DNA of 64,000 nucleotides from Pseudoxanthomonas sangjuensis. Its GTDB lineage: Bacteria; Pseudomonadota; Gammaproteobacteria; Xanthomonadales; Xanthomonadaceae. The notes beneath the pieces were generated by a model that did not search any database, was not told the DNA's origin, and worked only from the letters and a program-made list of their open reading frames with translations. A program made the translations under genes and the position numbers. The DNA is taken from contig NZ_PDWR01000004.1 in the NCBI RefSeq assembly GCF_010211755.1, positions 106,721 through 170,720 of the forward strand, read 5' to 3'. Positions 36,190 through 46,274 of this stretch are shown piece by piece; position 1 is the first letter of the stretch, and each line of letters starts with the position of its first letter.

Positions 36190-37434
36190 ATGAGCGGACG
36201 CGCCACGCCACCGGTCACCCGAACCCCCGCCGGCTGGCGCCTGCGGGGCATCGCCAACCTGCATTCGCACGCGTTCCAGCGCGCGATGGCCGGCCTCGCC
36301 GAGCGGCAGACGAATCCGGAGGATTCGTTCTGGACCTGGCGCGAGACCATGTACCGCATGGCCGCGCGCTTCGATCCCGAATCGCTGCATGCGGTGGCCG
36401 CGCAGCTGTACGCGGAAATGCTGGAAGCCGGCTACACCTCGGTCTGCGAATTCCACTACCTGCACCACGCGCCCGACGGGACGCCCTACGCCGACCCGGC
36501 GGCGATGTCGCGGGCGCTGATCGCCGCCGCGCGCGACACCGGCATTCGCCTCACGCTGTTGCCGGTGCTGTACATGACCGGCGGTTTCGACGGCCGCGCG
36601 CTGGGCGGGCGGCAGAAGCGCTTCGGTTTCGGCGTCGAAGGCTACCTCCGGCTGTTCGACGAGCTGTCGCGCGGGATCGACGCGACCGTGAACCTCGGCT
36701 GCGCCTTCCACAGCCTGCGCGCGGTGCCGGAAGCGGCGATGCGCGAGGTGCTGGCCGCGCTGCCGCGGGACGCGCGCATCCACCTGCACATCGCCGAGCA
36801 GATCGGCGAAGTGCAGGACTGCGTCGCGTTGCGCGGCGCGCGGCCGGTGGAATGGCTGCTGGAGAATTTCCCGGCCGACGCGCGCTGGACGCTGGTGCAT
36901 GCGACGCATCTCACCGACGGGGAAGTCGCCGGCATCGCCCGCAGCGGCGCGACCGTGGCGCTGTGCCCGACCACCGAGGCCAACCTCGGCGATGGCCTGT
37001 TCCCGCTGCGCGCCTTCCTCGACGCGAACGGCGCGTGGGGCATCGGTTCGGATTCACACATCTCGGTCTCGCCGGTCGAGGAACTGCGCTGGCTCGAGTA
37101 CGGGCAGCGCCTCGCCACCCGCCACCGCAACATCGCCGTGCGCGCCGGCTCGCCGAGCGTCGGCGAAACCCTGCTGCGCGGCGCGTACGCCAGCGCGGCG
37201 AACGCGTCCGGCTTCGATGCGGCGGACGACATCGTCGTGCTCGACGCCGACGCGCCGCAGCTTGCCGGTGCGCGCGACGAAGACGTGGCCGACCGCTGGA
37301 TCTTCGGCGGCAACCGCCCGCTGGTGAAGGAAGTCTCGGTTGCCGGCTCGCTGGTCGTCCGCGGCGGCCGCCACCGCGAACGCGAAGCCATCGCGGCGCG
37401 CTTCCGCACGGCGATGCGGGCGCTGCTCGCCTGA
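36190..37434 (+). CDS. hutF: Formimidoylglutamate deiminase
   Basis: Amidohydrolase of 414 aa (EC 3.5.3.13) turning N-formimino-glutamate into N-formylglutamate and ammonia, which points to the five-step hut pathway through HutG. Motifs: [16 protein letters not shown] (metal His), [54 protein letters not shown] and [14 protein letters not shown]. The usual ~40-residue N-terminal beta-strand segment before the NLHSH motif is missing: only 22 residues precede it. The frame stays open upstream but overlaps hutI and shows no family sequence. Confidence 0.93.
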   Translation: MSGRATPPVTRTPAGWRLRGIANLHSHAFQRAMAGLAERQTNPEDSFWTWRETMYRMAARFDPESLHAVAAQLYAEMLEAGYTSVCEFHYLHHAPDGTPYADPAAMSRALIAAARDTGIRLTLLPVLYMTGGFDGRALGGRQKRFGFGVEGYLRLFDELSRGIDATVNLGCAFHSLRAVPEAAMREVLAALPRDARIHLHIAEQIGEVQDCVALRGARPVEWLLENFPADARWTLVHATHLTDGEVAGIARSGATVALCPTTEANLGDGLFPLRAFLDANGAWGIGSDSHISVSPVEELRWLEYGQRLATRHRNIAVRAGSPSVGETLLRGAYASAANASGFDAADDIVVLDADAPQLAGARDEDVADRWIFGGNRPLVKEVSVAGSLVVRGGRHREREAIAARFRTAMRALLA

Positions 37435-37463
37435 CCCGCGCGCGACGCGCCCGGGCGGGGAGT

Positions 37464-37976
37464 TCAGGCGAACAGATCGGTTTCCGGCGGCAGCGCGCCT
37501 TCCAGGCGCAGCAGGAACTGCTTGGTCGGCAGGCCGCCGCCGAAGCCGGTGAGCGAACCGTCGGCGCCGATCACGCGATGGCAGGGCAGCACGATCGGCA
37601 ACGGGTTGCGGCCGTTGGCCGCGCCGACCGCGCGCACCGCGTCCGGCTTGCCGATGCGCCGGGCCAGTTCGCCGTAGCTCCAGGTCGCGCCATACGGAAT
37701 CGCCGCCAGCATCGCCCAGACTTCGCGCTGGAAATCGGTGCCGATCGGGTTCAGCGGCAGGTCGAACGCGCGCAACCCGCCATCGAAGTACGCATCGAGT
37801 TGCCGCCGCGCCTCGCGCAGCGGGCCGTTCTCGCCTTCGCGCGGCAACGGCCGTTTCGACGGATGGCGTTCCTTCGGGAAGTGGATCTCGCGCAGGCAAG
37901 CCGCGTCGGCGACCAGGGTCAGCGTGCCGACCGGGCTCGGCATGCGCAGCGCGAGCAGGGACGGCGTCGCGTTCAT
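37464..37976 (-). CDS. ogt: Methylated-DNA--protein-cysteine methyltransferase
   Basis: O6-methylguanine-DNA repair protein of 170 aa (EC 2.1.1.63). The suicide cysteine is in LPIVLPCHRVIGADGSLTGF; the helix-turn-helix GATWSYGELARRIG and the arginine finger region VRAVGAANGRNP are normal. There is no Ada N-terminal regulatory domain. The region KERHPSKRPLPREGENGP is longer and more charged than in many homologues. Its ATG overlaps the stop of the upstream phosphodiesterase gene by 4 nt. Confidence 0.95.
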   Translation of the reverse strand: MNATPSLLALRMPSPVGTLTLVADAACLREIHFPKERHPSKRPLPREGENGPLREARRQLDAYFDGGLRAFDLPLNPIGTDFQREVWAMLAAIPYGATWSYGELARRIGKPDAVRAVGAANGRNPLPIVLPCHRVIGADGSLTGFGGGLPTKQFLLRLEGALPPETDLFA

Positions 37977-39235
37977 TTCGCCGCGCGCGCGTCCTTCAAT
38001 GCCGGCAGCAGCGGCGCGATGTCGCCGTCGCCGCGGCGCACGCGCAGGCCGAGCAGCCGCGCCAGCAACGGGTAGACGTCGACGTTGTCGAATGCCGGGA
38101 TCGTCGTGCCGCTGCGGAACGCGGGACCGTGGGCGACGAAGCTGGCGCGCATCGACGGCAGCGCCGGGTCGTAGCCGTGCGCGCCGTGGTTCAGTTGTTC
38201 CGGCCTGGCCTTGAGCAGGTGCTCGCGCGGTATCGCGTTCCAGCCTTCGTCCATCTGGCAGACGATCGGCGGGATGCGCAGGCTGCTGCCGTAGCGCCAG
38301 CGCTTGGGCATCTCGCCCTTGCGCCAGCATTGGTAATGGTCGTGGCGTCCGAGCAACCGGTGCTCGGCCTGCAGCTTGTAGCCCTGGCGCGGGTCGAAAC
38401 CGATCACCTGCCCGGCGGCGATGTTGTCGGCCAGCCCGGGGTCGACCATGTCCTCGATGGCGATGTACTGCGCGGGCGGCGCCTCGGCGAAGCCGTGGTC
38501 GGAGACCACGACCAGGTTGACCGCATCGAGCAGCCCGCGCGCGGCGAGCCCCTGCCGCAACGCGCCCAGCGCATCGTCGACCAGCACGCGGCCGGCATGC
38601 GCCTGCGCCGAGCCGGGGCCGAACTCGTGCGAGGCCTCGTCGACCTGGTTGAAGTACAGCGTGACCAGGCGCGGGCGCTCGGCGGCGGGCAGATCCAGCC
38701 AGGCCAGCACCTGTTCGACGCGCTGGTTCGCGGTCACGCTGCCGTCGTAGAGACGCCAGTGGCTGGGGCGGATGCCGTCGATCTCGGCCTCGCTGCCCGG
38801 CCAGTACATCGTCGCCGTGCGCAGGCCGGCCTTTTCCGCGCTGACCCACAGCGGCGCGGCGCCGCTCCACCAGCGGCTGTCGCCGACCGCCTGCTTGTCC
38901 TTGGAGCGGAAACTGCCCAGCGACTGCACGCGCATGGTGTTGTGGACCACGCCGTGGTGGTCGGGGCGCAGGCCGGTGACCAGCGTGTAATGGTTGGGGA
39001 AGGTCAGCGTCGGGTACGACGGGTTCATCCACGCCGCGCGCACGCCCTCCGCAGCCAGGCGGTCGAGGTTCGGCATTTCGCCCCGGCCCACCGCATCGGC
39101 GCGCAGGCCGTCGATCGAAACCAGCAACAGCGGAGCGACATCGGTGGCGGGAACGGCGGAGCGGGGCGCGCTGGCGCAGCCTGCAAGGAACGACAGGGCG
39201 GCAAGCCACGCGACCCTGACCAATGGCAGGTACAT
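37973..39235 (-). CDS. Nucleotide pyrophosphatase/phosphodiesterase lipoprotein
   Basis: Alkaline-phosphatase superfamily enzyme of 420 aa (type I phosphodiesterase/NPP). A lipobox (LSFLAGC, Cys ~20) predicts a lipoprotein. Metal and nucleophile motifs: LLVSIDGLRADAV, SYPTLTFPNHYTLVTGLRPD (Thr nucleophile in TFPNHY), YFNQVDEASHEFGPGS and VVSDHGFAEAP. It probably hydrolyses extracellular nucleotides or phosphodiesters. It is coupled to ogt by an ATGA overlap, with no obvious functional link. Confidence 0.92.
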   Translation of the reverse strand: MYLPLVRVAWLAALSFLAGCASAPRSAVPATDVAPLLLVSIDGLRADAVGRGEMPNLDRLAAEGVRAAWMNPSYPTLTFPNHYTLVTGLRPDHHGVVHNTMRVQSLGSFRSKDKQAVGDSRWWSGAAPLWVSAEKAGLRTATMYWPGSEAEIDGIRPSHWRLYDGSVTANQRVEQVLAWLDLPAAERPRLVTLYFNQVDEASHEFGPGSAQAHAGRVLVDDALGALRQGLAARGLLDAVNLVVVSDHGFAEAPPAQYIAIEDMVDPGLADNIAAGQVIGFDPRQGYKLQAEHRLLGRHDHYQCWRKGEMPKRWRYGSSLRIPPIVCQMDEGWNAIPREHLLKARPEQLNHGAHGYDPALPSMRASFVAHGPAFRSGTTIPAFDNVDVYPLLARLLGLRVRRGDGDIAPLLPALKDARAAK

Positions 39236-39292
39236 GGGTGGGCGGAACCGGATGGAATGGCGCGGAATTGGCGGAATCCGGGGGATTATTGC

Positions 39293-39826
39293 ATGACAAG
39301 GCTACCGGTCTTGGCCGTCGCGCTGGCGGCCGCAGCCACGGGCGGACCGGCGCACGGCGCGGAAGCCCCGGCCGCGGGTGCGGACGAGCCGGCGCGCTGC
39401 GCGGTATGGGCGCGCGAGCTCGGCTTCGCCCGTTCCGTGGCCGAACACGACATGGCCGCGTTCGCCGAGCACGTGCACGCCGACGCGGTGTTCGGCGTCG
39501 GCGGCCGGACCACCCGCGGGCGCGCGGCCATCGTCGCCGACTGGCGGGGCATCGTCGACGGCAGCGCGCTGGGACTGCGCTGGTATCCGGACCAGGTCTC
39601 GGGGGCCGGCGACGGCCGCACCGCCTATTCCAGCGGTCCGGCGCTGTATCGCAACCCGCGGGACGGCAGTTACCGGCTGGGGCGCTTCGGTTCGGTCTGG
39701 CAGCAGGACGAAGACGGCCGCTGGCGGGTGGTCTTCGACGGCGGCCTGGGGCCGCCGACGCCCGCCGACGCGGCCGCGGCGGAAACCTTCGAGGCCGCGC
39801 GGCGGACGGACTGCCCGTCCGAATGA
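39293..39826 (+). CDS. Exported SnoaL/NTF2-like (DUF4440-type) protein
   Basis: A 177-residue protein with signal peptide (LPVLAVALAAAATGGPAHGA) and an NTF2-like cone fold: WARELGFARSVAEHDMAAFAEHVHADAVFG, GRAAIVADWRGIV, then GRFGSVWQQDEDGRWRVVFDGG. Such proteins are ketosteroid-isomerase-like and of varied or unknown role. The ATG is 57 bp from the divergent NPP gene. It meets the ThuA gene end to end. Confidence 0.82.
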   Translation: MTRLPVLAVALAAAATGGPAHGAEAPAAGADEPARCAVWARELGFARSVAEHDMAAFAEHVHADAVFGVGGRTTRGRAAIVADWRGIVDGSALGLRWYPDQVSGAGDGRTAYSSGPALYRNPRDGSYRLGRFGSVWQQDEDGRWRVVFDGGLGPPTPADAAAAETFEAARRTDCPSE

Positions 39827-39827
39827 C

Positions 39828-40565
39828 TCAGCACGCGTCGGCCAGTCCGCTGGCGTAGCGCAGGCCGCGCGCCAGGTGGCGCAGGAACACCGGTTCGGAA
39901 TACATCCCGATGCGGTGGCCCAGGCCGGTGTACCAGGCGCGGCCACCGTCGAAGGCGTGGCACCACGCGATCGGATGGTCGTCGCCCATCGTGCCGCCTT
40001 CGTAGGTCGATTCGTCGATGCCGGCGATGACGTCGACGCGTCCGCGCGGGTTGTCGCGGTAGTTGTACAGCTCGTCGGCGACGCGCCATGCGCGCCCGCC
40101 GTCGGCGATGCCGTCGTGCGCGAATTCCACCCGCGTGTCCTGCAAGCCCGGTGGATGGCCCAGGAACCAGGCCCCGACCAGCCGCCCGTACCACGGCCAG
40201 TCGTAGTGCGTGTCGGCGGCCGAATGCACGCCCATGAAGCCGCCGCCGCCGCGGATGTAACCCTCGAAGGCCCGTTGCTGCGCGGCATCGAGCACGCTGC
40301 CGGTGGTGTTGACGAACACCACCGCGCGGTAGCGCTTCAGGTTGTCGGCGGTGAACTGCGCGGCGTCCTCGGTGGCGTCGGCCCGCAGTCCCGCGTCCGC
40401 GGCGAGTTTTTGCAGTGCGGCAATACCGGCCGGGATGGAGTCGTGGCGCCAGCCCAGCGTCTTGCTGAAGAGCAGGACGCGGCCGGGTTCGGCGGCGTGG
40501 GCGATGCCAGCGAAGGTCATCAGCAGCAACAGGCAGCTATGGCGGAGGAAGCGTGCGGAACGCAT
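39828..40565 (-). CDS. ThuA domain-containing protein
   Basis: A 245-residue periplasmic protein with signal peptide ([20 protein letters not shown]) and a ThuA glutamine-amidotransferase-like fold: [62 protein letters not shown], and [21 protein letters not shown]. ThuA proteins are linked to sugar (trehalose) metabolism in rhizobia, but the reaction is not established. The start MRSARFL is chosen over an upstream ATG at 40742 that would run into hutU. Confidence 0.9.
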   Translation of the reverse strand: MRSARFLRHSCLLLLMTFAGIAHAAEPGRVLLFSKTLGWRHDSIPAGIAALQKLAADAGLRADATEDAAQFTADNLKRYRAVVFVNTTGSVLDAAQQRAFEGYIRGGGGFMGVHSAADTHYDWPWYGRLVGAWFLGHPPGLQDTRVEFAHDGIADGGRAWRVADELYNYRDNPRGRVDVIAGIDESTYEGGTMGDDHPIAWCHAFDGGRAWYTGLGHRIGMYSEPVFLRHLARGLRYASGLADAC

Positions 40566-40635
40566 GCGCCGAGTATGCCAGCCCCGGCCGTGCTGCGATA
40601 ATCGGCGCAACGCATCCACCGAACCGCGAACCGCC

Positions 40636-42303
40636 ATGTCCAATCGCCACGACCCGTCCCGCCACGTCCGCGCGCCGCGCGGCACCGCGCTCAACTGCCG
40701 CTCGTGGCTGACCGAGGCGCCGTTCCGCATGCTGCAGAACAACCTCGATGCCGAGGTCGCCGAACGTCCCGAGGACCTCGTCGTCTATGGCGGCATCGGC
40801 CGCGCCGCGCGCGACTGGGACTGCTTCGACAGAATCCTCGCGACGCTGAAGACGCTCGGCGACGACGAAACCCTGCTGGTGCAGTCGGGCAAGCCGGTCG
40901 GCGTGTTCCCGTCGCACGCCGACGCGCCGCGCGTGCTGATCGCCAATTCCAACCTGGTACCGCACTGGGCGACGTGGGAGCACTTCAACGAACTCGACCG
41001 CAAGGGCCTGATGATGTACGGGCAGATGACCGCGGGCTCGTGGATCTACATCGGCTCGCAGGGCATCGTGCAGGGCACCTACGAAACCTTCGTCGAGATG
41101 GGCCGCCAGCATTACGGCGGCAACCTGCGCGGCAAGTGGATCCTCACCGCCGGCCTCGGCGGCATGGGCGGCGCGCAGCCGCTGGCGGCGTCGCTGGCCG
41201 GCGCGTGCTCGCTGAACATCGAATGCCAGCAGAGCCGCATCGATTTCCGCCTGAAGACGCGCTACGTCGACGAGCAGGCGACCGATCTCGACGACGCGCT
41301 CGCCCGCATCGCCAAGTACACCGCCGCCGGCGAAGCGAAATCGATCGCGCTGCTCGGCAACGCGGCGGAGGTCCTTCCTGAGCTCGTCCGCCGCGGCGTG
41401 CGCCCGGATTGCGTGACCGACCAGACCTCCGCGCACGACCCGGTGCACGGCTACCTGCCGATCGGCTGGACGGTCGAGCGGTGGCTCGACGAACAGAAGG
41501 CGAACCCGGACAAGGTCCGCGACGCGGCGAAGCGGTCGATGCGCGTGCATGTCGAAGCGATGCTCGCCTTCCACGCGCAAGGCATTCCCACCGTCGATTA
41601 CGGCAACAACATCCGGCAGATGGCGTTCGACGAAGGCTGCGCGAACGCGTTCGACTTCCCCGGCTTCGTCCCGGCCTACGTGCGCCCGCTGTTCTGCCGC
41701 GGCATCGGCCCGTTCCGCTGGGTCGCGCTGAGCGGCGACCCGGAGGACATCTACAGGACCGATGCCAAGGTCAAGGAACTGATCCCCGACGATCCGCACC
41801 TGCACAACTGGCTGGACATGGCGAAGGAACGCATTTCCTTCCAGGGCCTGCCGGCGCGCATCTGCTGGGTCGGCCTGGGCCAGCGCCACAAGCTGGGCCT
41901 GGCGTTCAACGAGATGGTGCGCAACGGCGAGTTGAAGGCGCCGGTGGTGATCGGCCGCGACCATCTCGACAGCGGCTCGGTGGCATCGCCCAATCGCGAG
42001 ACCGAGGCGATGCAGGACGGCAGCGACGCGGTCAGCGACTGGCCGCTGCTCAATGCCATGCTCAACGTCGCCGGCGGCGCCACCTGGGTGTCGCTGCACC
42101 ATGGCGGCGGCGTCGGCATGGGCTATTCGCAGCACAGCGGCGTGGTCATCGTCTGCGACGGCAGCGAAGCCGCCGACAAGCGCATCGCCCGCGTGCTGTG
42201 GAACGACCCCGGTACCGGGGTGATGCGGCATGCCGATGCGGGCTACGAGATCGCGAAACAGTGCGCGAAAGAGCAGGGCCTGAAGCTGCCGATGGTCTCC
42301 TGA
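40636..42303 (+). CDS. hutU: Urocanate hydratase
   Basis: NAD+-dependent hydratase of 555 aa (EC 4.2.1.49), second step of histidine catabolism. Motifs: [59 protein letters not shown] (dinucleotide-binding), [18 protein letters not shown] and the active-site [15 protein letters not shown]. The length is normal. It lies 3.2 kb from hutF with unrelated genes between; hutH and hutG are not in the window. Confidence 0.97.
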   Translation: MSNRHDPSRHVRAPRGTALNCRSWLTEAPFRMLQNNLDAEVAERPEDLVVYGGIGRAARDWDCFDRILATLKTLGDDETLLVQSGKPVGVFPSHADAPRVLIANSNLVPHWATWEHFNELDRKGLMMYGQMTAGSWIYIGSQGIVQGTYETFVEMGRQHYGGNLRGKWILTAGLGGMGGAQPLAASLAGACSLNIECQQSRIDFRLKTRYVDEQATDLDDALARIAKYTAAGEAKSIALLGNAAEVLPELVRRGVRPDCVTDQTSAHDPVHGYLPIGWTVERWLDEQKANPDKVRDAAKRSMRVHVEAMLAFHAQGIPTVDYGNNIRQMAFDEGCANAFDFPGFVPAYVRPLFCRGIGPFRWVALSGDPEDIYRTDAKVKELIPDDPHLHNWLDMAKERISFQGLPARICWVGLGQRHKLGLAFNEMVRNGELKAPVVIGRDHLDSGSVASPNRETEAMQDGSDAVSDWPLLNAMLNVAGGATWVSLHHGGGVGMGYSQHSGVVIVCDGSEAADKRIARVLWNDPGTGVMRHADAGYEIAKQCAKEQGLKLPMVS

Positions 42304-42400
42304 TTCCGCAACGCGTCGCAGCCGGGTCCGGGGCGATGTCGATCCGGAGGGCTGCCGTTCGTCGCAGGTAGCATCGCCATTCGACCGACGGAGCCTCGCG

Positions 42401-43840
42401 ATGCAGTCCGGACAACCGATCGAGAACACGCCGCCCCATGCCGGCGCCGCCGCCCGGCAGTCGCTGTGGGCGGAGCTGCGCGAGGCGATCCGCGGCACCG
42501 GCGCGGATTACACCCGCATCCCCATGCGCCGCGCGGTGTTCCTGCTGGCGGTGCCGATGGTGCTGGAGCTGGTGCTGGAGTCGACCTTCGCGGTGGTCGA
42601 CATCTTCTTCGTCGCCAAGCTGGGGCCGTCGGCGGTGGCGACGGTGGGCCTGACCGAGAGCTATCTGTTCCTGCTGTATTCGGTGGCGATGGGCCTGGCG
42701 ATGGGCGTGACCGCGCTGGTGGCGCGCCGGGTCGGCGAGGGCAAGCGCGAGGAGGCCGCGGTCACCGCGGTGCAGGCGATCTTCGTCGCGCTGCTGGCAT
42801 CCGTCGTGCCCGCGGTGGTCGGCATCACCTGGGCGCAGGATTTGCTCCGGCTGATGGGCGGCGATGCGTGGAGCATCGCGCATGGCTATCGCTACACGCA
42901 GTGGATGCTCGGCGGCAACGCGGTGATCATGCTGCTGTTCGTGATCAACGCGATCTTCCGCGGCGCCGGCGACGCGGCCATCGCGATGCGCGTGCTGTGG
43001 CTGTCGAACGGCCTGAACATCCTGCTGTGCCCGCTGCTGATCTTCGGCCTCGGGCCGGTGCCCGCGCTGGGCATCGAGGGCGCGGGCTTGGCCACCAACA
43101 TCGGCCGCGGCATCGGCGTGCTGTTCCAGTTGTGGGTGCTGTTCCGCGGCGGCCAGCACATCCGCGTGGCCGCATCGCAACTGGCCTGGCGCGGCGCGGT
43201 GCTGTGGCAGATCGTGCGCACCTCGCTGGGCGGGGTGGGGCAGATGATCGTGGCGATGACCTCGTGGATCTTCCTGATGCGCATCCTCGCCAGCATCGGC
43301 AGCGATGCGGTGGCCGGCGCCACCATCGCCATCCGCATCATGATGTTCACGATGATGCCGGCCTGGGGCATGTCGAACGCGGCGGCGACGCTGGTCGGCC
43401 AGAACCTCGGCGCCGGCCAGCCCGGTCGCGCCGAGGCCGCGGTGTGGCGCATCGGCTGGTACAACATGGCCTACCTGCTGGCGGTGGCGGCGCTGTTCTT
43501 CCTGTTCCCGCGCGGGCTGGTCGGCTTCTTCACCGGCGATGCGCAGGTGGTCGCCGTCGGCGCGGAGTGGCTGCGCATCCTGTCGTATTCGCTGTTCGTG
43601 TACGGCTGGTGGATGGTCAGCGTGCAGGCGTTCAACGGCGCGGGCGACACCATGACGCCGACCCGGATCAACCTGGTGTTCTTCTGGCTGATCCAGATCC
43701 CGCTGGCCTGGCTGCTGGCGTTGCGCCTGGATCGGGGGCATGCGGGCGTGTTCTGGGCCGTGTTCGTTTCCGAGACCGCGGTCGGCGCGTTCACGCTGTG
43801 GCTGTTCACGCGGGGCAAGTGGAAGACGGTGAAGGTGTAG
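42401..43840 (+). CDS. MATE family efflux transporter
   Basis: A 12-helix multidrug/Na+ or H+ antiporter of 479 aa. Two homologous halves each begin with a MATE signature: FLLAVPMVLELVLESTFAVV-DIFFVAKLG, and later AGATIAIRIMMFTMMPAWGM-SNAAATLVGQNLGAGQP. The hydrophilic N-terminal tail of ~40 residues is slightly long. Substrates cannot be predicted. It is monocistronic, 97 bp downstream of hutU. Confidence 0.93.
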   Translation: MQSGQPIENTPPHAGAAARQSLWAELREAIRGTGADYTRIPMRRAVFLLAVPMVLELVLESTFAVVDIFFVAKLGPSAVATVGLTESYLFLLYSVAMGLAMGVTALVARRVGEGKREEAAVTAVQAIFVALLASVVPAVVGITWAQDLLRLMGGDAWSIAHGYRYTQWMLGGNAVIMLLFVINAIFRGAGDAAIAMRVLWLSNGLNILLCPLLIFGLGPVPALGIEGAGLATNIGRGIGVLFQLWVLFRGGQHIRVAASQLAWRGAVLWQIVRTSLGGVGQMIVAMTSWIFLMRILASIGSDAVAGATIAIRIMMFTMMPAWGMSNAAATLVGQNLGAGQPGRAEAAVWRIGWYNMAYLLAVAALFFLFPRGLVGFFTGDAQVVAVGAEWLRILSYSLFVYGWWMVSVQAFNGAGDTMTPTRINLVFFWLIQIPLAWLLALRLDRGHAGVFWAVFVSETAVGAFTLWLFTRGKWKTVKV

Positions 43841-43913
43841 CGGCGGCCGGTTCCGGCACCGTCCACGCAAGGGCCGGATGTCCATCCATCGTCCTTCGGC
43901 CTAACATGGCGGC

Positions 43914-44597
43914 ATGCCGGCCACCGACCTCGACGCCCCCTTCCATTCCGCCCTGCGCACCCTGCACAGGAACATCGCGCTCGAATCCGGGACGGTGCTG
44001 CGCTACCCGGCCGAATTCGCCCCGTTCCTCGGCGTCGCCGACGCCGGCGCGGATGTCGGCGATGCGCTCGGGAAGCTGGTCGCGCCCGGCGAATCGGTCT
44101 ACCTGCTCGGCGTGGTGCCGGAGCCGCCACCGGGATGGAAACTCGACGCCTTCCGCCCGCTCGCGCAGATGGTCCGCGATGCGCCTATCGATGTGGCCGA
44201 CGGGCCGGAGATCGTCGAGCTGACGACGCAGGCGCAGCGCGACGACGCGCTGGAGCTGACCGCGCTGGTGTACCCGCATTACTTCCGCCGGCGCACGATG
44301 GAAATGGGGCGCTATTTCGGGATCTACGTCGATGGCCGGCTGGCGGCGATGATCGGCGAGCGCCTCGGCACGCACGAGTTCCGCGAGATGAGCGCGATCT
44401 GCACGCATCCGGACTTCACCGGCCGCGGCTACGCGCAACGGCTGACCGCATGGCTGGGCAACGACACGCTGGCGCGCGGCAGCGTGCCGTTCCTGCACGT
44501 CAGCCACGACAACCCGCGGGCCAAGGCCCTGTACGAATTCATGGGCTACCGCCTGCGCCGCGACATCGGTTTCTGGTCGCTGTCGCGCCCCGGCTGA
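43914..44597 (+). CDS. GNAT family N-acetyltransferase
   Basis: A 227-residue protein with an unassigned N-terminal ~115 residues and a C-terminal GNAT domain of FR47 type. The acetyl-CoA loop is CTHPDFTGRGYAQRLTAWL (Q/R-x-x-G-x-G/A pattern), followed by VSHDNPRAKALYEFMGY, the typical alpha4-beta7 ending. The substrate is unknown. Confidence 0.9.
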   Translation: MPATDLDAPFHSALRTLHRNIALESGTVLRYPAEFAPFLGVADAGADVGDALGKLVAPGESVYLLGVVPEPPPGWKLDAFRPLAQMVRDAPIDVADGPEIVELTTQAQRDDALELTALVYPHYFRRRTMEMGRYFGIYVDGRLAAMIGERLGTHEFREMSAICTHPDFTGRGYAQRLTAWLGNDTLARGSVPFLHVSHDNPRAKALYEFMGYRLRRDIGFWSLSRPG

Positions 44598-44657
44598 AAG
44601 CCGCGGATTCACCCGGCATTAGGGCAGCGCCGCCCGCATTCACTACACTGGCGGCGT

Positions 44658-45803
44658 ATGTCCGGATTCCGCGTGCTGCCCGTCCTCCTGTGCCTTTCGC
44701 TGCTGGCCTGCCGGCCGCAAGGCGGCGGCACGGAGGTCGGCCAGACCGTGCCCGTCGCCAGTCCCGAGGAAGGCGGCGCGGTCAGCACCGCGCCGGTGCC
44801 GCTGAAGAAGGAAGAAGCGGCCAGGCGCGAAAAGGAGAAGCGGCAGGCGAAGGACGCCGCCCAGGCGGTGGACTGGTCGCCGCGCGAACTGGAACCCGGC
44901 ATCGCATCGATCAGCTGCAGCCTGGATTACGCCGCGATCGGCGATGGCGAGCCGTTGCAGCGCCTGGACGAGGAGCGCATCTACGCCGCGCTGGCGCCGT
45001 GCAAGGAAAAGGGCGTGCTGCGCCTGCGCTACGTCGGCAAGATCAACCCCGACTTCACCGCGCTGATGCAGCGCGTTTCCGCGGTCGCCGGCGAGATCGG
45101 TATCGGCAAGCGCGTGCTCGACATCGATTCCAGCGGCGGCATCGTCGAGGAGGCGATCAAGGCCGGCGACCTGATCGCCGGGACCGGCTGGACCGAATGG
45201 GTGCGCGACGGCGCGGTGTGCCACAGCGCCTGCGTGCTGATCCTGGCCGCCGGCGACGTGCGCCTGGTCAGCGGACGGGTCGGCATCCACCGCATCATCC
45301 GCATGAGTTCCACCGCGACCACGCGCGCCGAACTCAACAGCGAACTGCGCGTGGTCTACCAGAGCGTGCTGGAGTACCTGGAGCGCAACGGCGCGGCGGT
45401 GGCGGTGGCCGACATGATGATGGCGGTGCCTAACCGCAACCTGCGCCTGCTGACCGCGGACGAACTGCGCCAGTACGGCCTGGACGGGGTCAACCCGATC
45501 CAGGACGACCTCGACCGGCTGCGGGTGATGCGCAAGTGCGGCGAGGACTTCCTGGTGCGCCGCGACGCCTTCGTGCGCGCCTTCGACGCGCGTTGCCGGC
45601 CGGAACAGGCGGCGCTGGAGGCGATGAACGACTGCGGCCTGGAACTGCGCCCCCGGTTCGGCTTCCCCGACGCGAAATGCCCGGATGAAAGCCCGCTGTC
45701 CGAATTCGACAGCGCCGCCACGCCACGGCTCGCGGCCGGCGTGCCGCCGATCGCGTTGCCGGTAACCGAGGAAACCGCGGCGCCGGCCGGCGAAGGCAAG
45801 TGA
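44658..45803 (+). CDS. ClpP/crotonase-fold lipoprotein (COG3904-like)
   Basis: A 381-residue predicted lipoprotein (lipobox LSLLAC, Cys ~18) with a charged, low-complexity linker (KKEEAARREKEKRQAKDAA). The central domain resembles periplasmic ClpP/SppA-fold proteins: VLDIDSSGGIVEEAIKAGDL (oxyanion-hole GG), then AVCHSACVLILAAGDVRLV, which puts a candidate Ser nucleophile in CHSAC, and GRVGIHRI with a His. Several cysteines in the C-terminal third (KCGEDF, RCRPEQ, NDCGLE, KCPDES) could form disulfides. It may be a membrane-tethered protease or a structural relative without activity. Confidence 0.7.
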   Translation: MSGFRVLPVLLCLSLLACRPQGGGTEVGQTVPVASPEEGGAVSTAPVPLKKEEAARREKEKRQAKDAAQAVDWSPRELEPGIASISCSLDYAAIGDGEPLQRLDEERIYAALAPCKEKGVLRLRYVGKINPDFTALMQRVSAVAGEIGIGKRVLDIDSSGGIVEEAIKAGDLIAGTGWTEWVRDGAVCHSACVLILAAGDVRLVSGRVGIHRIIRMSSTATTRAELNSELRVVYQSVLEYLERNGAAVAVADMMMAVPNRNLRLLTADELRQYGLDGVNPIQDDLDRLRVMRKCGEDFLVRRDAFVRAFDARCRPEQAALEAMNDCGLELRPRFGFPDAKCPDESPLSEFDSAATPRLAAGVPPIALPVTEETAAPAGEGK

Positions 45804-45812
45804 TCCGGGCGG

Positions 45813-46217
45813 TCAGCCCGGCTGCCGCGGGAACGAGGGAATGGCCGGGTCGATCGCCGCCCAGACCGGCGCCGAATCGGTCCAGATCGTGGCCAGCGGG
45901 CGGATGCCGCTGGCGTCGTCCAGGGTGCCGGCGCGGACGACCATGAACTCGGGGTGTTCGAGCGACTGGCTGAACATCTGCGTGCCGCATTCGCCGCAGA
46001 ACGAACGCAGCATGTGGTTGCCGCTGTCGGCCTGGCTGGCCCAGCTTCTCGGCGTGCCTTCCACCTGCACTGCGGACCGGCGCATCCGCAGGTTCAGCGG
46101 CGCGTTGCCGCCGGCCCAGTACTGGCAGTCGCGGCACCAGCACAGGCGCACGGTGACGGGTTCTTCGCTCAGGGTGTAACGGATCGCGCCGCAGATGCAT
46201 CCGCCGGTTCTGGTCAT
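45813..46217 (-). CDS. GFA family (glutathione-dependent formaldehyde-activating-like) protein
   Basis: A 134-residue Zn-binding Mss4-like protein. The cysteine clusters are intact: GGCICGAIRYTL, RLCWCRDCQYWAGG and SFCGECGTQMFSQS, binding two zinc ions in the family. The founder Gfa was linked to glutathione-formaldehyde adducts; most homologues are uncharacterised. The ATG at 46217 fits the family N-terminus; the frame is open further upstream, but that overlaps the divergent DUF1697 gene. Confidence 0.92.
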   Translation of the reverse strand: MTRTGGCICGAIRYTLSEEPVTVRLCWCRDCQYWAGGNAPLNLRMRRSAVQVEGTPRSWASQADSGNHMLRSFCGECGTQMFSQSLEHPEFMVVRAGTLDDASGIRPLATIWTDSAPVWAAIDPAIPSFPRQPG

Positions 46218-46274
46218 GTTCCTGTTCTCGGGTTCGAGTGGGCGCGATGTTAACCGGCGCAGTATGCTGCGCGC

